NCBI GenBank assembly: GCA_010015655.1 | Contig: ML976676.1 | Location: 121,607-185,606, forward strand | Reading direction: 5' to 3' | Length of the DNA stretch: 64,000 nt | Source of the DNA: Bimuria novae-zelandiae CBS 107.79 | Taxonomy: Eukaryota > Ascomycota > Dothideomycetes > Pleosporales > Didymosphaeriaceae | In this document: piece after piece, positions 9,937-21,638 of the stretch | How positions within the stretch are numbered: the stretch's first letter is position 1 | How the letters are laid out: the number at the start of each line of letters is the position of its first letter | Program-made: the position numbers and the translations under genes | Notes under the pieces: model-generated | Database searches by the model: none | Seen by the model: the letters and a program-made list of their open reading frames with translations, nothing else | Told to the model about the DNA's origin: nothing

Positions 9937-10840
9937 GTTTGCGGCGTAGTAGGATTCGTTTGATGGGTGTGGTTTGGGATTTTCGTATGTATGCGCGCCG
10001 ATTGTCGATGCTCCGAGAGTGATGTCGCAGTTCAGCTAGCAAGCTGACGTGTCCTGTGGTCTGACGGTGACTCGTATGGACGGTGACTTGTATGGACCGT
10101 GACTCGAGGGAACGGACGCAAGAAGTAAGTGCTCGGTGGCGCCCTCCCGTTTTCTTCAAAATGCCCCAAAATGAGTCCACCCCTGCCCAGGTGCTTATTC
10201 TCGGGTGTGACAGTGCGCAGTTGACCGTTCTGCAAGGCCCCGAAAGTTTGTGCCGTCCAATAACGCTTCTTAGCTCGATTGTCAGCCGCTGTGTGCAAGG
10301 CTCCCAGGCGACCTGAACCAGGGTTCCACGGAAATAGCAAGTCTTTGCCAGAAACACCGTGTGGGCGAAGACGCTACTTAAGGTGTAGAGAGATAGGCAC
10401 GATTGTAGACTACCCAGTTTCGAAAGGGAGGAAGCTTGGGAAGGCTAGAATTGCAAAGTCTCCTAGTACTAGAGGCAATCTGCAAGCGTCGGGAACGGTG
10501 CCGGAGGAGAAGGCAAAGGTGTGGCGAGGTTCTAGCACGGGGCAAAAATGGAGACAGACGGGCGAGCAGAAAAGGGGATGCAGCAGGAAAACCCCCTCGA
10601 CTTAAGCAAAGCCTTGGTCTCACCGCCTCGTCTCTCCAAATTAGCATACAGGACAGCGGACTCGTGAATCCTATGCATCCCACTCCAGGGCTGCACCACC
10701 AGCCTGCCGCAAGGACCGGGGCTGGACGAGCCCAGCGGAGACCCTATCCCTCTTACCCGCAGGCACGGCCACTCATTCACACAAAGGGTGCCTTGCCAGC
10801 GTCTGCCGGTGCGACTGCGATGCCCCTCTGCGCTGCGTTG
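9937..10840. other. Intergenic region
   Basis: About 900 bp. Several open frames up to 180 codons exist on both strands but overlap each other, contain no motif and lack plausible splice structure. Nothing supportable. Confidence 0.5.
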
Positions 10841-11066
10841 TCACACATCGTGAGTTGTTCTGTATGCGAAGCACGCGCGAGCCGCCCAATCGCCGCCTCC
10901 CTGCGCGCTCAAAACGAAGTCGGTCGCGATCCATTGGCCCTTCGTGACTGCGATTTTCTGCACGAGGACTGAAATCTCGACGGCGCCGCTGCAAGCCAAG
11001 CGTGCGTTTTCCGGGCCCTTGAGTTCTACCTCGACAGACACATCTTCTAGCACCGCAGCGGGTGTA

Positions 11067-12846
11067 CAATGGGTGGAAAAAAGTGGACTATCGCTCACGT
11101 GAACTGCCAAGGCGCTAGTTATCTTATCAATAAGGGCACTTGGTCCGTGCCTCAGCTCCAAACTGAACACCAGGACTCTATCACCACCTCGTATATAGCG
11201 ATTTTTTTCGCCAACAACACCCATTATGCCACCTCAACGCACTAGCGGCCGCCCGAACGACTCTCGCAACCTTACAGAGGCTCAGAAAGGTGCTATCGTA
11301 GCCCTACGCAAGCTCTCGAACACTGAATACGCCTATATCGCTGGCGCGATGGGTTTGAGCATCTCAACACCACAGAAAGTCTTCAAGAAGGTTGAAAAGG
11401 CTTGTGCGGAGGCCTCGCTTGACCTATCGCTTAACAATTTGCTGGCCAAAGTCCATGCTACCCGTATCGGTCCCCTTAGAGCTGAACCTAAGGTACGCAA
11501 CGGCAGCAAGCTTAGTGCTTAAATACGTAACGCTATTATATAATTTAGCACTTACGATATTGAAGAATTGACCCGCCACGTCCTCCAAGAGGTCGGGATT
11601 ACAGTAAGCCGTCCTACACTAGTCAAAATTGCTCACGAGCACCGCGATCACGACCACACCTACGCTATTATACGAGGTGTACGCCTAAAGAAGCCTGAGC
11701 TTAACGACGACGATATACGCAACTGAGAGCGCTACGTTGCCTAGATCCTTACCACACACAAGCGCTTTGCTCCTAAGCTTATATTTATTTGCTACAACAA
11801 AACTAGTAAATCAATTAGAGGCAGGAATCTTCGCGGAGGCAAGCGGTACGTTTAGAGGGCACGTGGCGCTCTAGCTAATAAATACGCCCTCCCGTATCGC
11901 CCACCCTCTTTCAGCCTTATAATCTGCGCTGCTACGTCTACCAATACTACTATTCGCAGTCTAAAACGCCTATATTTAGTATAGGTGGCAAAGGAGGAGG
12001 AGGATCGCGAGGAGACACTTAAGCGCGTACGCAAAGCTAATAAGAGGGCTTGTAAATTAATTAATAATAAGAGGGCCCGTGTAGACGTTGCTAGCACCCA
12101 GGAGGAGCGCGCTCTTAGTAAGATTAATCGCAATATCCTTTACTATAACAAGGCTACTAAGGCTGCTAATTAAGCTGCTAGCAAGAAGGGAGGAGCCCTC
12201 CGGGCTAGTTGCAAAAACCCTATTACTCCTAATAAGTTCTTTAAATACGAGGACTTTGTATACAAAAGTGGGAAGGGCATGAACAGGATCTAGTACGCTA
12301 AACGGGTGCTTAAGGACGTTGTTTTTCCCTACTACGAAGCTATACGCGCCAACAACCCCTATGCTTAGGTATTCTTAGTACAAGATAACGTCTACCTCCA
12401 TAGCCTAGGGCTCCGATATTGCGCACCCGAAATCGAAGAGAAGGACATACGCTTCGCTCCGCACTCCCCTAACTCACCCAATCTACACCCAATTAAGCGC
12501 TGTTTTGGCAGGCTTAAGGGTTTCCTAGAGGACTACGAAGTAAAGAGCGCGTTAAAACAAGCCAAAAACAATGCGGTGGCATTCGTACAATCTGTTTGGC
12601 AGGAAGATGAGACGATAAGGCAATATATAGCTTATTAACTCTATCCTAATCACTTTCGTGATGTGGCTAAAGCTTGTGAAAAAGCTGATTATAATAACAA
12701 CTTTACGGCATCATTTAAATACCTTTACATCTAGTATATTGCTGCTTAAAAGCTACTTTGATGGTAAATTCACGATGTAGCTGAAATTTTCGGTGTTCAG
12801 CCAAGGAATTTCACGTGAGCGATAGTCCACTTTTTTCCACCCATTG
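11067..12846 (+). mobile_element. Tc1/mariner-type transposon, 1780 bp, TA target duplication
   Basis: Perfect 36-bp inverted repeats (11067-11102 and 12811-12846) start CAATGGGTGGAAAAAAGTGG and are flanked by TA (11065-11066 and 12847-12848). One transposase frame fills the interior on the plus strand. The ends are intact while the gene carries RIP-type stops. It has landed inside a candidate host ORF on the minus strand. Confidence 0.93.
11226..12734 (+). pseudogene. Tc1/mariner-like transposase, inactivated by nonsense changes
   Basis: A single frame of 503 codons runs from ATG 11226 (MPPQRTSGRPNDSRNLTEAQ) to a TAG at 12732, interrupted by about ten TAA/TAG/TGA codons but no frameshift. 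Residues about 15-65 form a helix-turn-helix DNA-binding region (TEAQKGAIVALRKL). The catalytic core shows VQDNVYLHS, containing the second Asp, and SPNSPNLHPIKRCF, where the usual third-acid position now reads Lys. The stops fit Gln or Trp codons altered by C-to-T or G-to-A change. Not functional. Confidence 0.9.
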
Positions 12847-13215
12847 TAGCACTGAGCAGCAGTGAATGTTCGCGCAGGAGCACGCCATGTCGCAGACTGC
12901 CCGACTGCGAAACGCACACCCACGAGTCTGTGAGAGATCCATAGCAGTCGCCCAGTGAGGTTGCTACCATTTCTGGGCCTGAATCATCGGGAAGCCGCAT
13001 CCCGTTCCGCCCCTGCCAATCACTCGCCACTCGTCTGTGCGCGCGCGAATCCCGGCAGAATTGCCCTCGTCCACCACCTGGCTCTACACCAACGCTTCAC
13101 GCACTACCGCATTAGGTTACTGCAGCGGCCAGCTTGACAACCGTGACCACTGGCCGCACTCCCAGACCGACTCTAAGCTGGTTGACACGCATGATCGCCG
13201 TCGTCAGTAATTCAC

Positions 13216-15462
13216 ATGTCAACCTTCAAAGGCATCGTGGCCGAGTTCCCTCAAATCCGCATCGATTACTTCAGACAGCAGCCGGAGCACAAAGCGCCGT
13301 TGGCATGCTTCCTAAGCCATGTGCACAGTGATCATTTGGCGGGGCTGGAGTCCCTGAGGGCGCCGTTCGTGTATTGCTCCACGGCGACAAGAGAGGTAAG
13401 AACATACCACGATAGAACCATTAGCACGTTTACACGTTCGAAAACCTCCCTCGGGATACGAAGGCTCTCTGTTTATATGACGCCCTCTCCAAATGTTATC
13501 GAAATGCTACATTGGTCAAGGAATGAAGAAATGTGTGTGCTAACGGGGTTTAGATCCTGCTCCGTCTAGAAAAGTTCCATTATCGCATCAATTTTGCGCA
13601 GAAGAAACTGGAAAGCCGCACTGTCGCTTATGACAGGAGCATGCGGAAGCTGGCGAAGCCATTGCCCCTAGATACCCCTACCAGCATCGAACTAGCCCCA
13701 GGTAATAACATCCAGGTCACGCTTATCGACCCTAATCACTGCATTGGTGCGGTCATGTTCCTTATCGAGGGCGACGGCAAAGCGATCTTGTACACAGGAG
13801 ACATCCGGGCCGAATCCTGGTGGGTGAACTCTCTAGTGCAGAATCCGGTTCTGCTACCATACACTCTTGATTCTCGGCGACTAGATTGCATGTACTTAGA
13901 TACAACTTTCGCAACTAAATCGCGACCCTATCGCGAGTTTCAGTCGAAAGCAGAAGGTATTCGGGAACTGTTAGAAGAAGTCGCGAAATATCCTGACGAT
14001 ACTATCTTCTACTTTCATTCTTGGACTTTTGGGTACGAAAACGTATGGATAGCACTTTCGAATTTTCTCCGATCACGTATTCATTTGGATCCATACAGAA
14101 CGCGTCTCTATGGCTCGCTGTCGAATCTCGATAAGAACTCGTTGAGGGAGGCGGGTCTTAAAGTCCAGTCCGAAAACAAATTCCTCCGTGAATCTAGATT
14201 AGATGTTCGCGAGGCGCCAGCGTTGTGCGGTTTCTGGAATGGCAATCGAATACAGCCTGGTTGTCTGACGTCTCAACAAGATGTCCGGATCCACTCTTGT
14301 GAACGCGGTATGGGCTGTCCTGTCATTGATCATGATAAGGTACGTAACATAGTGCGTCCAAGCTTGATTCATCTGTGTACCCGTTCTACATGAGAAGATC
14401 AATGACTGCTGAGCATAACTGACATGATTTCAGGATGCTCGGGTCGTTCACATCATTCCCATCATCACGCGAGTCAAAGACACCAACGTGGAGATCGCCG
14501 AACTTGGTGCTGGAGGTGGTAAAGGCGACTTAGACCAGAAGGAGGAGCTTGAGACCGGATCTGCTCTTCACATTGAAAAGTTTATGGATCTCTGCGCTAA
14601 AAGCATCAAGGACGAGGAGCTTCTATTGAAGATGTCGAACCTACTACAAGAAGCGCTGAAAGGCGGTAACGGCACAATCGACCTTGACATGGACTTGGCG
14701 ACCGGAAGTCAGGACAAGGAGGCAGAGTTGTCACTAGAGAACCTCGCTTCAGTTCTCTCATCGCACATCACCAAGTCCCAGGAAGTACCGATGAACAAGA
14801 CAATCCGCTTTCCGTACTCGCGCCATTCTTCCTTCTCGGAGTTATGCGAGCTGGTCGAAGCATTTAAACCCAAAGACGTCTTTCCATGCACGGTGGATGA
14901 AAAAAAGTGGGACCCGGAACTTAGTATGCGATATCTGTTCGGCAATTTTTGTTCTGGGGATACCTTTCGCCACGACATCGAGATGATGAGGATATATGAA
15001 GCCGGGTTGGAGCAAGAGTCACTCGAACGGTGCGTCCAAGATGAGACCCAATATGACACGCAGAGTAGCGATGGACTGGATATTGAGGGGATAAGCGCGC
15101 CCCTGGTGGAACAGGAAACTGGCTTTGCAAACTACCTCACAGCACCTGTGGACGCTCTAGATCGACGCCAAAATATGTCCCCTGAAAGCAAAGCCGCGGA
15201 AGAACCTGCACCGCCTGGGGCAGATCACGCTACCACACTCATCGCCGCTCCCGAGTGTCCACCGGGCCTCGAGCTGACACCACCTGTCACCCGCAAACGA
15301 TTAACTACAGGAACGCCTGATGGCATTAAAGAGCCCAAACAAAAGCGGTTAAGAAACCGAAATATTGCTTACTTTGCAGCTCTACGTATGAACGGTTTAA
15401 CGTGGGCCGACCTGGGCGGTCTGGTATCCGCACGGTCCCAAGCCGACGAGGAAGAATTGTAA
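13216..15462 (+). CDS. Artemis/SNM1-like DNA-repair metallo-beta-lactamase nuclease
   Basis: A nuclease of the beta-CASP family that processes DNA ends or cross-links in the nucleus (family knowledge). Three exons (13216-13395, 13554-14339, 14434-15462) with GTAAGA and GTACGT donors give 664 codons in frame. Metal-binding motif HVHSDH is at residues 35-40. NHCIGAVMF and GDIRAE supply further ligand positions. LDTTFATK and EREAPALCGF-like segments follow the Artemis order, and DVFPCTVDEKKWDPE with YLFGNFCSGD marks the end of the DRMBL-like part near residues 470-500. The C-terminal 160 residues are low-complexity with a basic patch (KEPKQKRLRNR). Closer to Artemis than to PSO2, judging from the N-terminal placement of the catalytic domain. 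Confidence 0.88.
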
Positions 15463-15570
15463 AATCACAACATCTCACCGACATTATGGTATAATACCCA
15501 ATGGATTCCAGGTATATGCATTTCGAAATGTATTATTTACAAGAAGGGAATTTTCGTTTGCATGGCGCGA

Positions 15571-17080
15571 TCACAAGATGCCGCAGATACCATTGTAAGC
15601 AGTCTTTGCCTGGAAGCTGGCATCGAAAAGCAGAGGCGTCTTGTTTGCCCTCCAGCTGTCCTTGTCGCTGACACCCCACACTGTGACGCCGACACAGTTG
15701 TCCACGTCCAAGCAGGCCTGCACGGCGGTCTCGTAGTCGGAAGCCGCGGCGCCCGCGATGTCGAGCTCGGTGATGGCGCACTCGTCGACGACGGCGCAGA
15801 CCGACTTCAGCGCATCGGGGAAGTCGGTAATGGGCCAGTTGTTGGCGAGATGCGATTGCGAGCCAATGCCGTCGATGGGGACGCCGGCTGCGACCCACTC
15901 GGTCACCTTGGACACCATGGCCTTGGTCTTCGCGTAGGTGGCGGAGTCGAGGTTATAGTCGTTAATGTAGAGCTTGGCGGCTGGGTCGGCTGCGCGGGCG
16001 GTCTTAAAGGCGGTAGCGACGAAGTCTTCACCGAGGACGTTGTAGAAGACGGAGGAGCGGAAGCTGCCATCTTCAGCGAAGATTTCGTTGACGACGTCCT
16101 GGTTATGCGTTAGCATGAGGTCTTTTTGGAGGAATTAGGAAGAGACGACTTACCCAAGCATAGATCTGGCCCTTGTACTGCCCCAAGAGAGTCTCGATAT
16201 GCGTGTTCATCACCTTCTCAAGGGTAGCCTTGTCGGTGATGGACGACACCCACGTCGGAAGCTGCGAGTGCCAGACCGTCGTGTGGCCTCGAATCAGCTT
16301 CTTGTTGGTGGTCGCCCAGTCCACGAGCGCATCCGAGCCAGAGAAGGAGAAAACGCCTTCGGTCTTCTCAGTGGCATCCCACTTCATCCTACTCCTGTCA
16401 GCAACCCGCTCTAACAACAAAGCCGCTAGCACCAGGAGGCATCGGAAGAAAGAGGGCAATACTCACGAGTTCTCCGGCGTAACCTGCCCAAAGTTCGCCT
16501 TGACAACCGCCTCGTTCGTCGGATTGCTCAACGTCCCCTTATCCGCCGCAACTCCAATGTACTTCTTCCCCTTGGCGACGAACGCATCATTAATGGAGCA
16601 CGATGCCCCGTTTGCCCCCGTGCCAGCGCTACCGCTCGTCGGCGCCGCCGCAGCAATCGTCGCGCTCGTCGACGCACTCACAACAATCGAGCTCGCCGCC
16701 TCCGCAACCGCAGTACTCCCCCCCACTGCCGCGCTGCTCGCGCGCGTAACCAGCGTCGTCGGCGCAGCACCCACACCCGTTCCTACAGGCACGCTCGCGG
16801 TGGCAGGCGGAACTGGCACGCTGCTGCTCGGCGCAGCGACCGAAGACGCAGGTGCGGTGCCGACGGGGGCCGGGGCAGCAGAGCTAGAAGCAGGTGCTGG
16901 GGCGTCGTTGGACTCCGGGGCGCACTGCGAGTACCACGGATTGTACTCGCGGCATTCGTTGCCGGACTCGCAGGCCGTGTCACCTGTGTAGGCGCTGCCG
17001 CCGCATTGGCCGTACATGGGGACTGTGGCGAGGACGGCGGACGTTGAGGAGAGGGTGAGGACGGCGAGGTAGAACTGCAT
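15571..17080 (-). CDS. Secreted GH10 endo-1,4-beta-xylanase with N-terminal CBM1
   Basis: Cleaves beta-1,4-xylan outside the cell. Three exons on the minus strand (17080-16467, 16388-16154, 16098-15571), with GTGAGT and GTAAGT donors, give 458 residues. A signal peptide ends about residue 19. CBM1 follows at about 20-54 (YGQCGG...NPWYSQC), then a Ser/Ala/Pro/Val-rich linker to about 165. In the GH10 barrel, [14 protein letters not shown] and the acid/base Glu288 (DVVNE) lie before the nucleophile Glu394 (ITELDI). The last strand ends [13 protein letters not shown]. All catalytic residues are present, so the enzyme should be active. Confidence 0.95.
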
Positions 17081-18252
17081 TTTGGAAAAAGCCGTTTAAA
17101 CCGTCTAACTGTTTGGTTTGTATAGATGGTGGTTCGAGAGTATGCGGGATGTGTAGGACGAGGATGTGTTCGGTTTAGCAAAGCAGAAGTGCGAGTAAAG
17201 ATCGTAGTAGCAAATGAATCAATCAATGAATGGAAGAGAAGCAAGCTTCTGTAATGAACGAAAAATGACTATGTCGAAAAGAACGGAATGCTCAAAGGCA
17301 AGTAAGTGTGTGTAAAGCTAAAGCGCAGCTCGAAGTCAAACCTTGGACTGGGGGAGTCTACAGTGTAAATACCGGTACAGATGGCATGACATGCCGTCCG
17401 CATTCGAGGAACGTTGTTTCGGCGTTTTATGAAACGACGTCCTGGAGATCATGGGCTAGGCTGGTTTGGGATGGGCGGGTAAGTGTCCAAACACTGTGAA
17501 CTTTGTTGCATGAATGGGCATCCCACCTAAGACAATGCTCCAGAAAACACCGGAAATAATTTTTCCATTTTGGCATGGAGGATGGTATGCTACATAATCA
17601 CTGCGCCTCTCACACCGTGACGACCGCACCGTGAGAATTACCCAAGGGCATCGTGGTTGGCGAGCGCATGTGCCTTAGCAAGGAGGTTTGCAGAGCGTGG
17701 GCTTCGCGAATCCGACGTCTTCAATGTGCTGTTTCCGCGGGTGTTTGTTTCCCGCGTACGTTTCGACACAACGGGACTGACAGTGAGGAAACGCCGGCGG
17801 GTACTGTACCGAGCGCGCGACGTCGTTTATCTGGGATGGGCGAGCCATGTGAAACGCATCGCTTGGCCGCCCTGCCATCTTACCGAGGCGGGTTGCTGAG
17901 GGTGGGCCCCGGGAACCGGGACAGAGGGGCATGGCAAATCTCTAATACTGTTCAGAGTGAGAAAATGAGCGAGGGTTGAGGTGGGAGTTTCATGCATATG
18001 GTGATGCGGGAATGGTGATGAGGGGTAGAGATGAGGAGGGGTTGAGTGACGGATTAAGAATTATATTATAATTTGGTAATGTGCGGGTACGCTGGTTGCA
18101 CTAGAGGTTCTATACGGTGGAGGAAGAAGATGGACAGGAAAGGCGGGGTATGCTGCTGTAAACGAATGAATGCCACGAGAAAAGGTCTCAATCCAAGGGT
18201 ACCGAGCTCTTGAAGATGAAGAAATCGAAGAAAGGGTTGCAGGGTACTCTGC
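17081..18252. other. Intergenic region upstream of the xylanase
   Basis: About 1.2 kb holding the xylanase promoter on its left and the 3' side of the Rab gene on its right. Frames up to 108 codons here (for example near 17650-17980) are antiparallel shadows with no motif. No RNA gene recognised. Confidence 0.5.
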
Positions 18253-19201
18253 TCAACAGCACCCTTTCCGCCGCCCAGAACTCCCGCTCAGCCTGAATAC
18301 TTCTTCCCACTCTCTCAACTGTCCGCTGCCGCCGCCGCCCTTTCTTGGGCCTCTACTCCGTACACTCTCGTTCCCGTCGTCCACGCCCCAGCCGCCGATG
18401 TCGCCGTACTGGATCCCGCTCTGAGGGTCGTCGGGGTCGATTTCGCCGAGTTCGATCTTGGTGAGGATCATGCGTGCGAGCCGGTTGAACAGCTCGTCTA
18501 CGTTTTCGCCTGAGAAAGCGGAGACCTCGACGGCGACGGGTATCCCATTCTGCCCTGCCCACCGCGACGCAGTATCATATGGTACTTCCCTCCCCTCGGG
18601 CGCAATCGTCGCTTTCGAGTGGTTCAGTGCCGGGATAGTCGACCGCGAGGACACCGACGCCGCCGCCGAGTCCGGCCCATCGCTCGTGAAGCTACTCGCA
18701 TAACTCCCTCCGCCAATGGTCCCGCCCCCGCCCTCTGCGACGTCCATCTTGTTTCCCACTAATATCATGGTGCAGTCCGGGCTTGCGAGCGCGCGCACGT
18801 CTTCCATATACGTGCGCAGGCCCTCGAACGAGCGCCAGCTGCTCACGTCGTAGACAAGGATGGCCCCGGCGGCGCCGCGGTAGTACGAGCGCGAGACGGA
18901 GCGAAAGCGTTCGGTACCAGCCGTGTCCCAGAGCTGCAGCTTTATGCGCTTGCGGGTGCCGCGCGAGGGGTCGCGGGGGTGGATGTGCACGATTTTAGAG
19001 GCGAATTCGACGCCGATGGTTTGGCTGGAGAGGATCTTCCACGAGTTGTTTATGAAGCGGTGGAGCATGCATGATCTGTGGAGGTTGCTTTGTTAGTAGT
19101 ATGTAGATGCAGGAGGAGAAGGAGAGAGGGGAGATAGGGAGGACGTACTTTCCAGCTCCGCTCGGTCCTAGCAAGATCACCTTTGCGAGGTAATCATACA
19201 T
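18253..19201 (-). CDS. Rab-family small GTPase (Rab4/Ypt4-like)
   Basis: Membrane-traffic switch, probably in endosomal recycling if truly Rab4-like. Two exons: 19201-19149 and 19075-18253, joined inside the P-loop Lys codon, giving 291 residues. P-loop GPSGAGKS is at 12-19, switch I TIGVEF, switch II WDTAGTERF, then GNKMD and EVSAFSG for guanine binding. It ends in GCC for double geranylgeranylation. At 291 residues it is longer than the usual 200-220. The extra length is a Ser/Gly-rich insertion of roughly 50 residues directly after NKxD and an extended, Gly-rich C-terminal tail. The start MYDYLAKVILLG lies close to the first strand, leaving almost no N-terminal extension. Confidence 0.9.
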
Positions 19202-20042
19202 GCTACCCAGTTCCTGCTACCCGGTTAGTAGCTTCTCGCTCAGTTGTGCATGTTCCGTACCTACTCTCGCCGTCTCCTCGCCGCTCCGACTCGATGCATT
19301 GCTTTCTTTGCGGGGCCGGCCCATGGCACGTATCGTCGACTGAGGTGTTGCACGGGGAAGTCGTGAGAATGATAAGACACGCGCGAACGATGTTTGCGCT
19401 AGGAGAAAATGTCACTCACACGCCCGCGGTCGGTGCGCCCGCAACGGCGGTTACTGCGCGCTGTGTTGTTCAAGGCTTGGCTGGAGCTCTTATCGATGGA
19501 GAGAAGCTAGCGAAGTCTCCTCGAGCCTCGTAGGGCAACGTCATCCCTTGTCAGCCTTCGCGGGAACGCCGATCGCAAACGCGACACATCTTGTTCATCT
19601 TGTTGGGCCTTACCGTCGTCCGCCACCAGCCTCGCTGTTCGAGAGCGAAAGGTAGAACCATGAACAACGCTGTTTCGGCTTCGGAAGCGAGCATGTCCCG
19701 GCGAAACACGGCCCCAGAGCGCCAACGTTACTGCTACGCTGGAACCCTATAGAAGTATCTGACTGCCAAGTTTCACGGTCAGACGTGGTCGCGTGCTCTC
19801 AGAGAATGTTCCTGCGTTAGGACCTAGTGCTGTGGCGCCTACGGATAATTTGCATTTCGTCACTGAACTCTCCTACTTTCTCATCTGCCCTGTCGCGTGT
19901 GGACGTACAACCCTCCCTCACTCTCAGCTCTCGCTCTCCGCAGTCATTGTAAAGATTAACAAGGCCTTAAGTCACATTGTCGCTATTCAATTTTCCTAGG
20001 AGTTTGCTCAAGCGCCTGCCTCGCAGGGTACCGATACCGACC
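19202..20042. other. Divergent intergenic region
   Basis: About 840 bp between divergently transcribed Rab and lipase genes; holds both promoters. Composition is unremarkable. A frame upstream of 20043 is open back to a TTG codon at 19977, but no ATG lies in it. Confidence 0.5.
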
Positions 20043-21638
20043 ATGACCTGGCTAAATAAGATCAATCCTACGCCAGCGTTCCCACCTTACACAGGGCCTT
20101 ACAAAGTCGGTTCCGTCGATGTAGAAATCCCGACAAGTCAACTAGAGAGCCCCGGGAAATTGGACAGTCCGTCTACGGATCCAGCAACAGTGTCATTCCG
20201 CGTGTTCTACCCAGCCCGACCAGAGAGCGAACAAAAGGGAGTGCGATGGATACCAAGCCCACAGAAGGAGGTCGTCAGCTCGTATGCAAAGTTTCTGGGA
20301 GCAGGGAATGCTATGGCAGACTTGTTTGCGTAGGTCGGATGCGTCAAAGGACTGTAGCGTGTGAGCTGACTCTGGAATAGGAACCTTCCGCAATTATTGT
20401 ACTATATAAAGATACCCGTCCACCACAACGCCGATATACTCGAACCGCCGACCCAATCGAAACGCTGGCCTGTGACCATCTTCTCCCACGGTCTAGGGGG
20501 TTCCAGAAACGCATACTCTCATATTTGTGGCTTGCTGGCGAGTCACGGCGTCGTGGTTGTCGCGCCCGAACACAGAGACGGAAGCTGTCCAGTTTCGTTC
20601 GTAAATACCCCGGAAGAGAAAGAGAAGTTGAAAAGAGTGGAGTACAAGAAGATATCACATAAAGCATCAACGGAGGTGTACGATGCGCGAGACGAGCAGT
20701 TGCGGGTACGGCTCTGGGAGCTCGGTCTCATCCATGACGCGCTGCTCAAGATTGACGGCCGTGTGCCCCTCAAGAACGTGGCTGAGGATTACAAGAAGAC
20801 CGGTGGGAAAGACATGTTGACAATGTTGTCCCGGATATTGGACGTACACGAGCCTGGGAAGATTTCTTTCGCAGGCCACTCCTTCGGCGGTGCGACAACC
20901 GTCCAATTCGTAAAGTCGGTCTACTACCACAACGCTACAGGCCCTAAGTCGTACCGTCCTCTGTTTATGCCCAATGAGGATTCCAACATTATCCGGCAGA
21001 TCACCCCTCAGACCCCTGTCATGCTTCTCGATCTCTGGTGCCTGCCCCTCCAGTCCCCATCTACAGTCTGGCTCCGCAACAAGCCCTTGCCGTGCTATGA
21101 CTCACCAGCAGGCGGCTCCAGCTTACTAGCCATTCTCTCCGAAGCATTCTACAAGTGGTCGGCCAACCTCAACGACACTAAGCGCACCGTGTCCAAGCCA
21201 ACAGGTTCGGCAGCAAAGTATCCCGACCAGCCCGGTCCGCACATCTTCTATCCCGTTGCCTCAGCGCATCTCTCACAGTCCGACTTCGGCGTGTTATTCC
21301 CTTGGGTCACGACAAAGGTATTTGGCGCGAAAGAGCCGGAACGCGTGCTCCGTCTGAACGCGCGTGCTATGCTGCAGGTCATGCGAAATGCAGGCATAGA
21401 GGTCGCGGCAACGAGTAAGAAAGACATGGAGCTGCAAGACTTGGAGGGCTTGGACAAGGGCGTACCGCAGGATGAGGAGATCTTGAGTCACGCAGAGGAT
21501 TCCGTGAGGGGCTGGATCAGCCTACGTACTGAGCTGAACGGTGGGAAGAGTGAGGTCTCGAAGGGGCCTGGGGACGCGATGGTTGAAGGCGAGGCGCTGG
21601 GACAGGTTATGAGTAATGAGGAGAGGGGGACGACGTAA
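20043..21638 (+). CDS. PAF-acetylhydrolase family lipase (group II-like)
   Basis: Serine hydrolase of the plasma/intracellular type-II PAF-acetylhydrolase family, releasing short or oxidised acyl chains from phospholipids (family knowledge). Two exons, 20043-20329 and 20381-21638, with a 51-bp intron (GTAGGT donor, CTGAC branch), give 514 codons. The start MTWLNKINPTPAFP is the first in-frame ATG. VTIFSHGLGGSRNAYS supplies the oxyanion region. The nucleophile is Ser263 in GHSFGG; MLLDLW and ASAHLSQSDFG are likely Asp and His positions. No clear signal peptide, so it is probably intracellular. The C-terminal 40 residues are variable. Confidence 0.9.

Larger units (their letters stand above)
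10841..13000 (-). pseudogene. Candidate host ORF split by a Tc1/mariner insertion
   Basis: On the minus strand a frame starts at ATG 13000 (MRLPDDSGPEMVATSL), reaches the transposon at 12848, and resumes in the same frame on the other side at 11066, ending at the stop 10841-10843. Removing the element plus one TA joins the two parts exactly in frame: 152 + 226 = 378 bases, 125 codons plus stop. I do not recognise the protein. The C-terminal part has alternating hydrophobic strands (VLEDVSVEVELKG, EISVLVQKIAV). Chance continuity is possible, so this is a candidate. Confidence 0.45.

Noticed and set aside
9424..9963. Long plus-strand frame opposite the hypothetical gene
   Set aside because: Mirror of the minus-strand coding sequence (poly-Ser and Arg-rich from the acidic tract); a shadow.
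10279..10972. Overlapping open frames of 100-180 codons on both strands
   Set aside because: They overlap each other, contain no motif, no signal or splice logic, and look like chance frames in GC-rich intergenic DNA.
17653..17979. 108-codon plus-strand frame
   Set aside because: Opposite-strand and other-frame ORFs of equal length exist in the same place; composition is not protein-like.
19977..20042. Upstream extension of the lipase frame to a TTG codon
   Set aside because: Non-ATG start; the first in-frame ATG at 20043 fits the family N-terminus.
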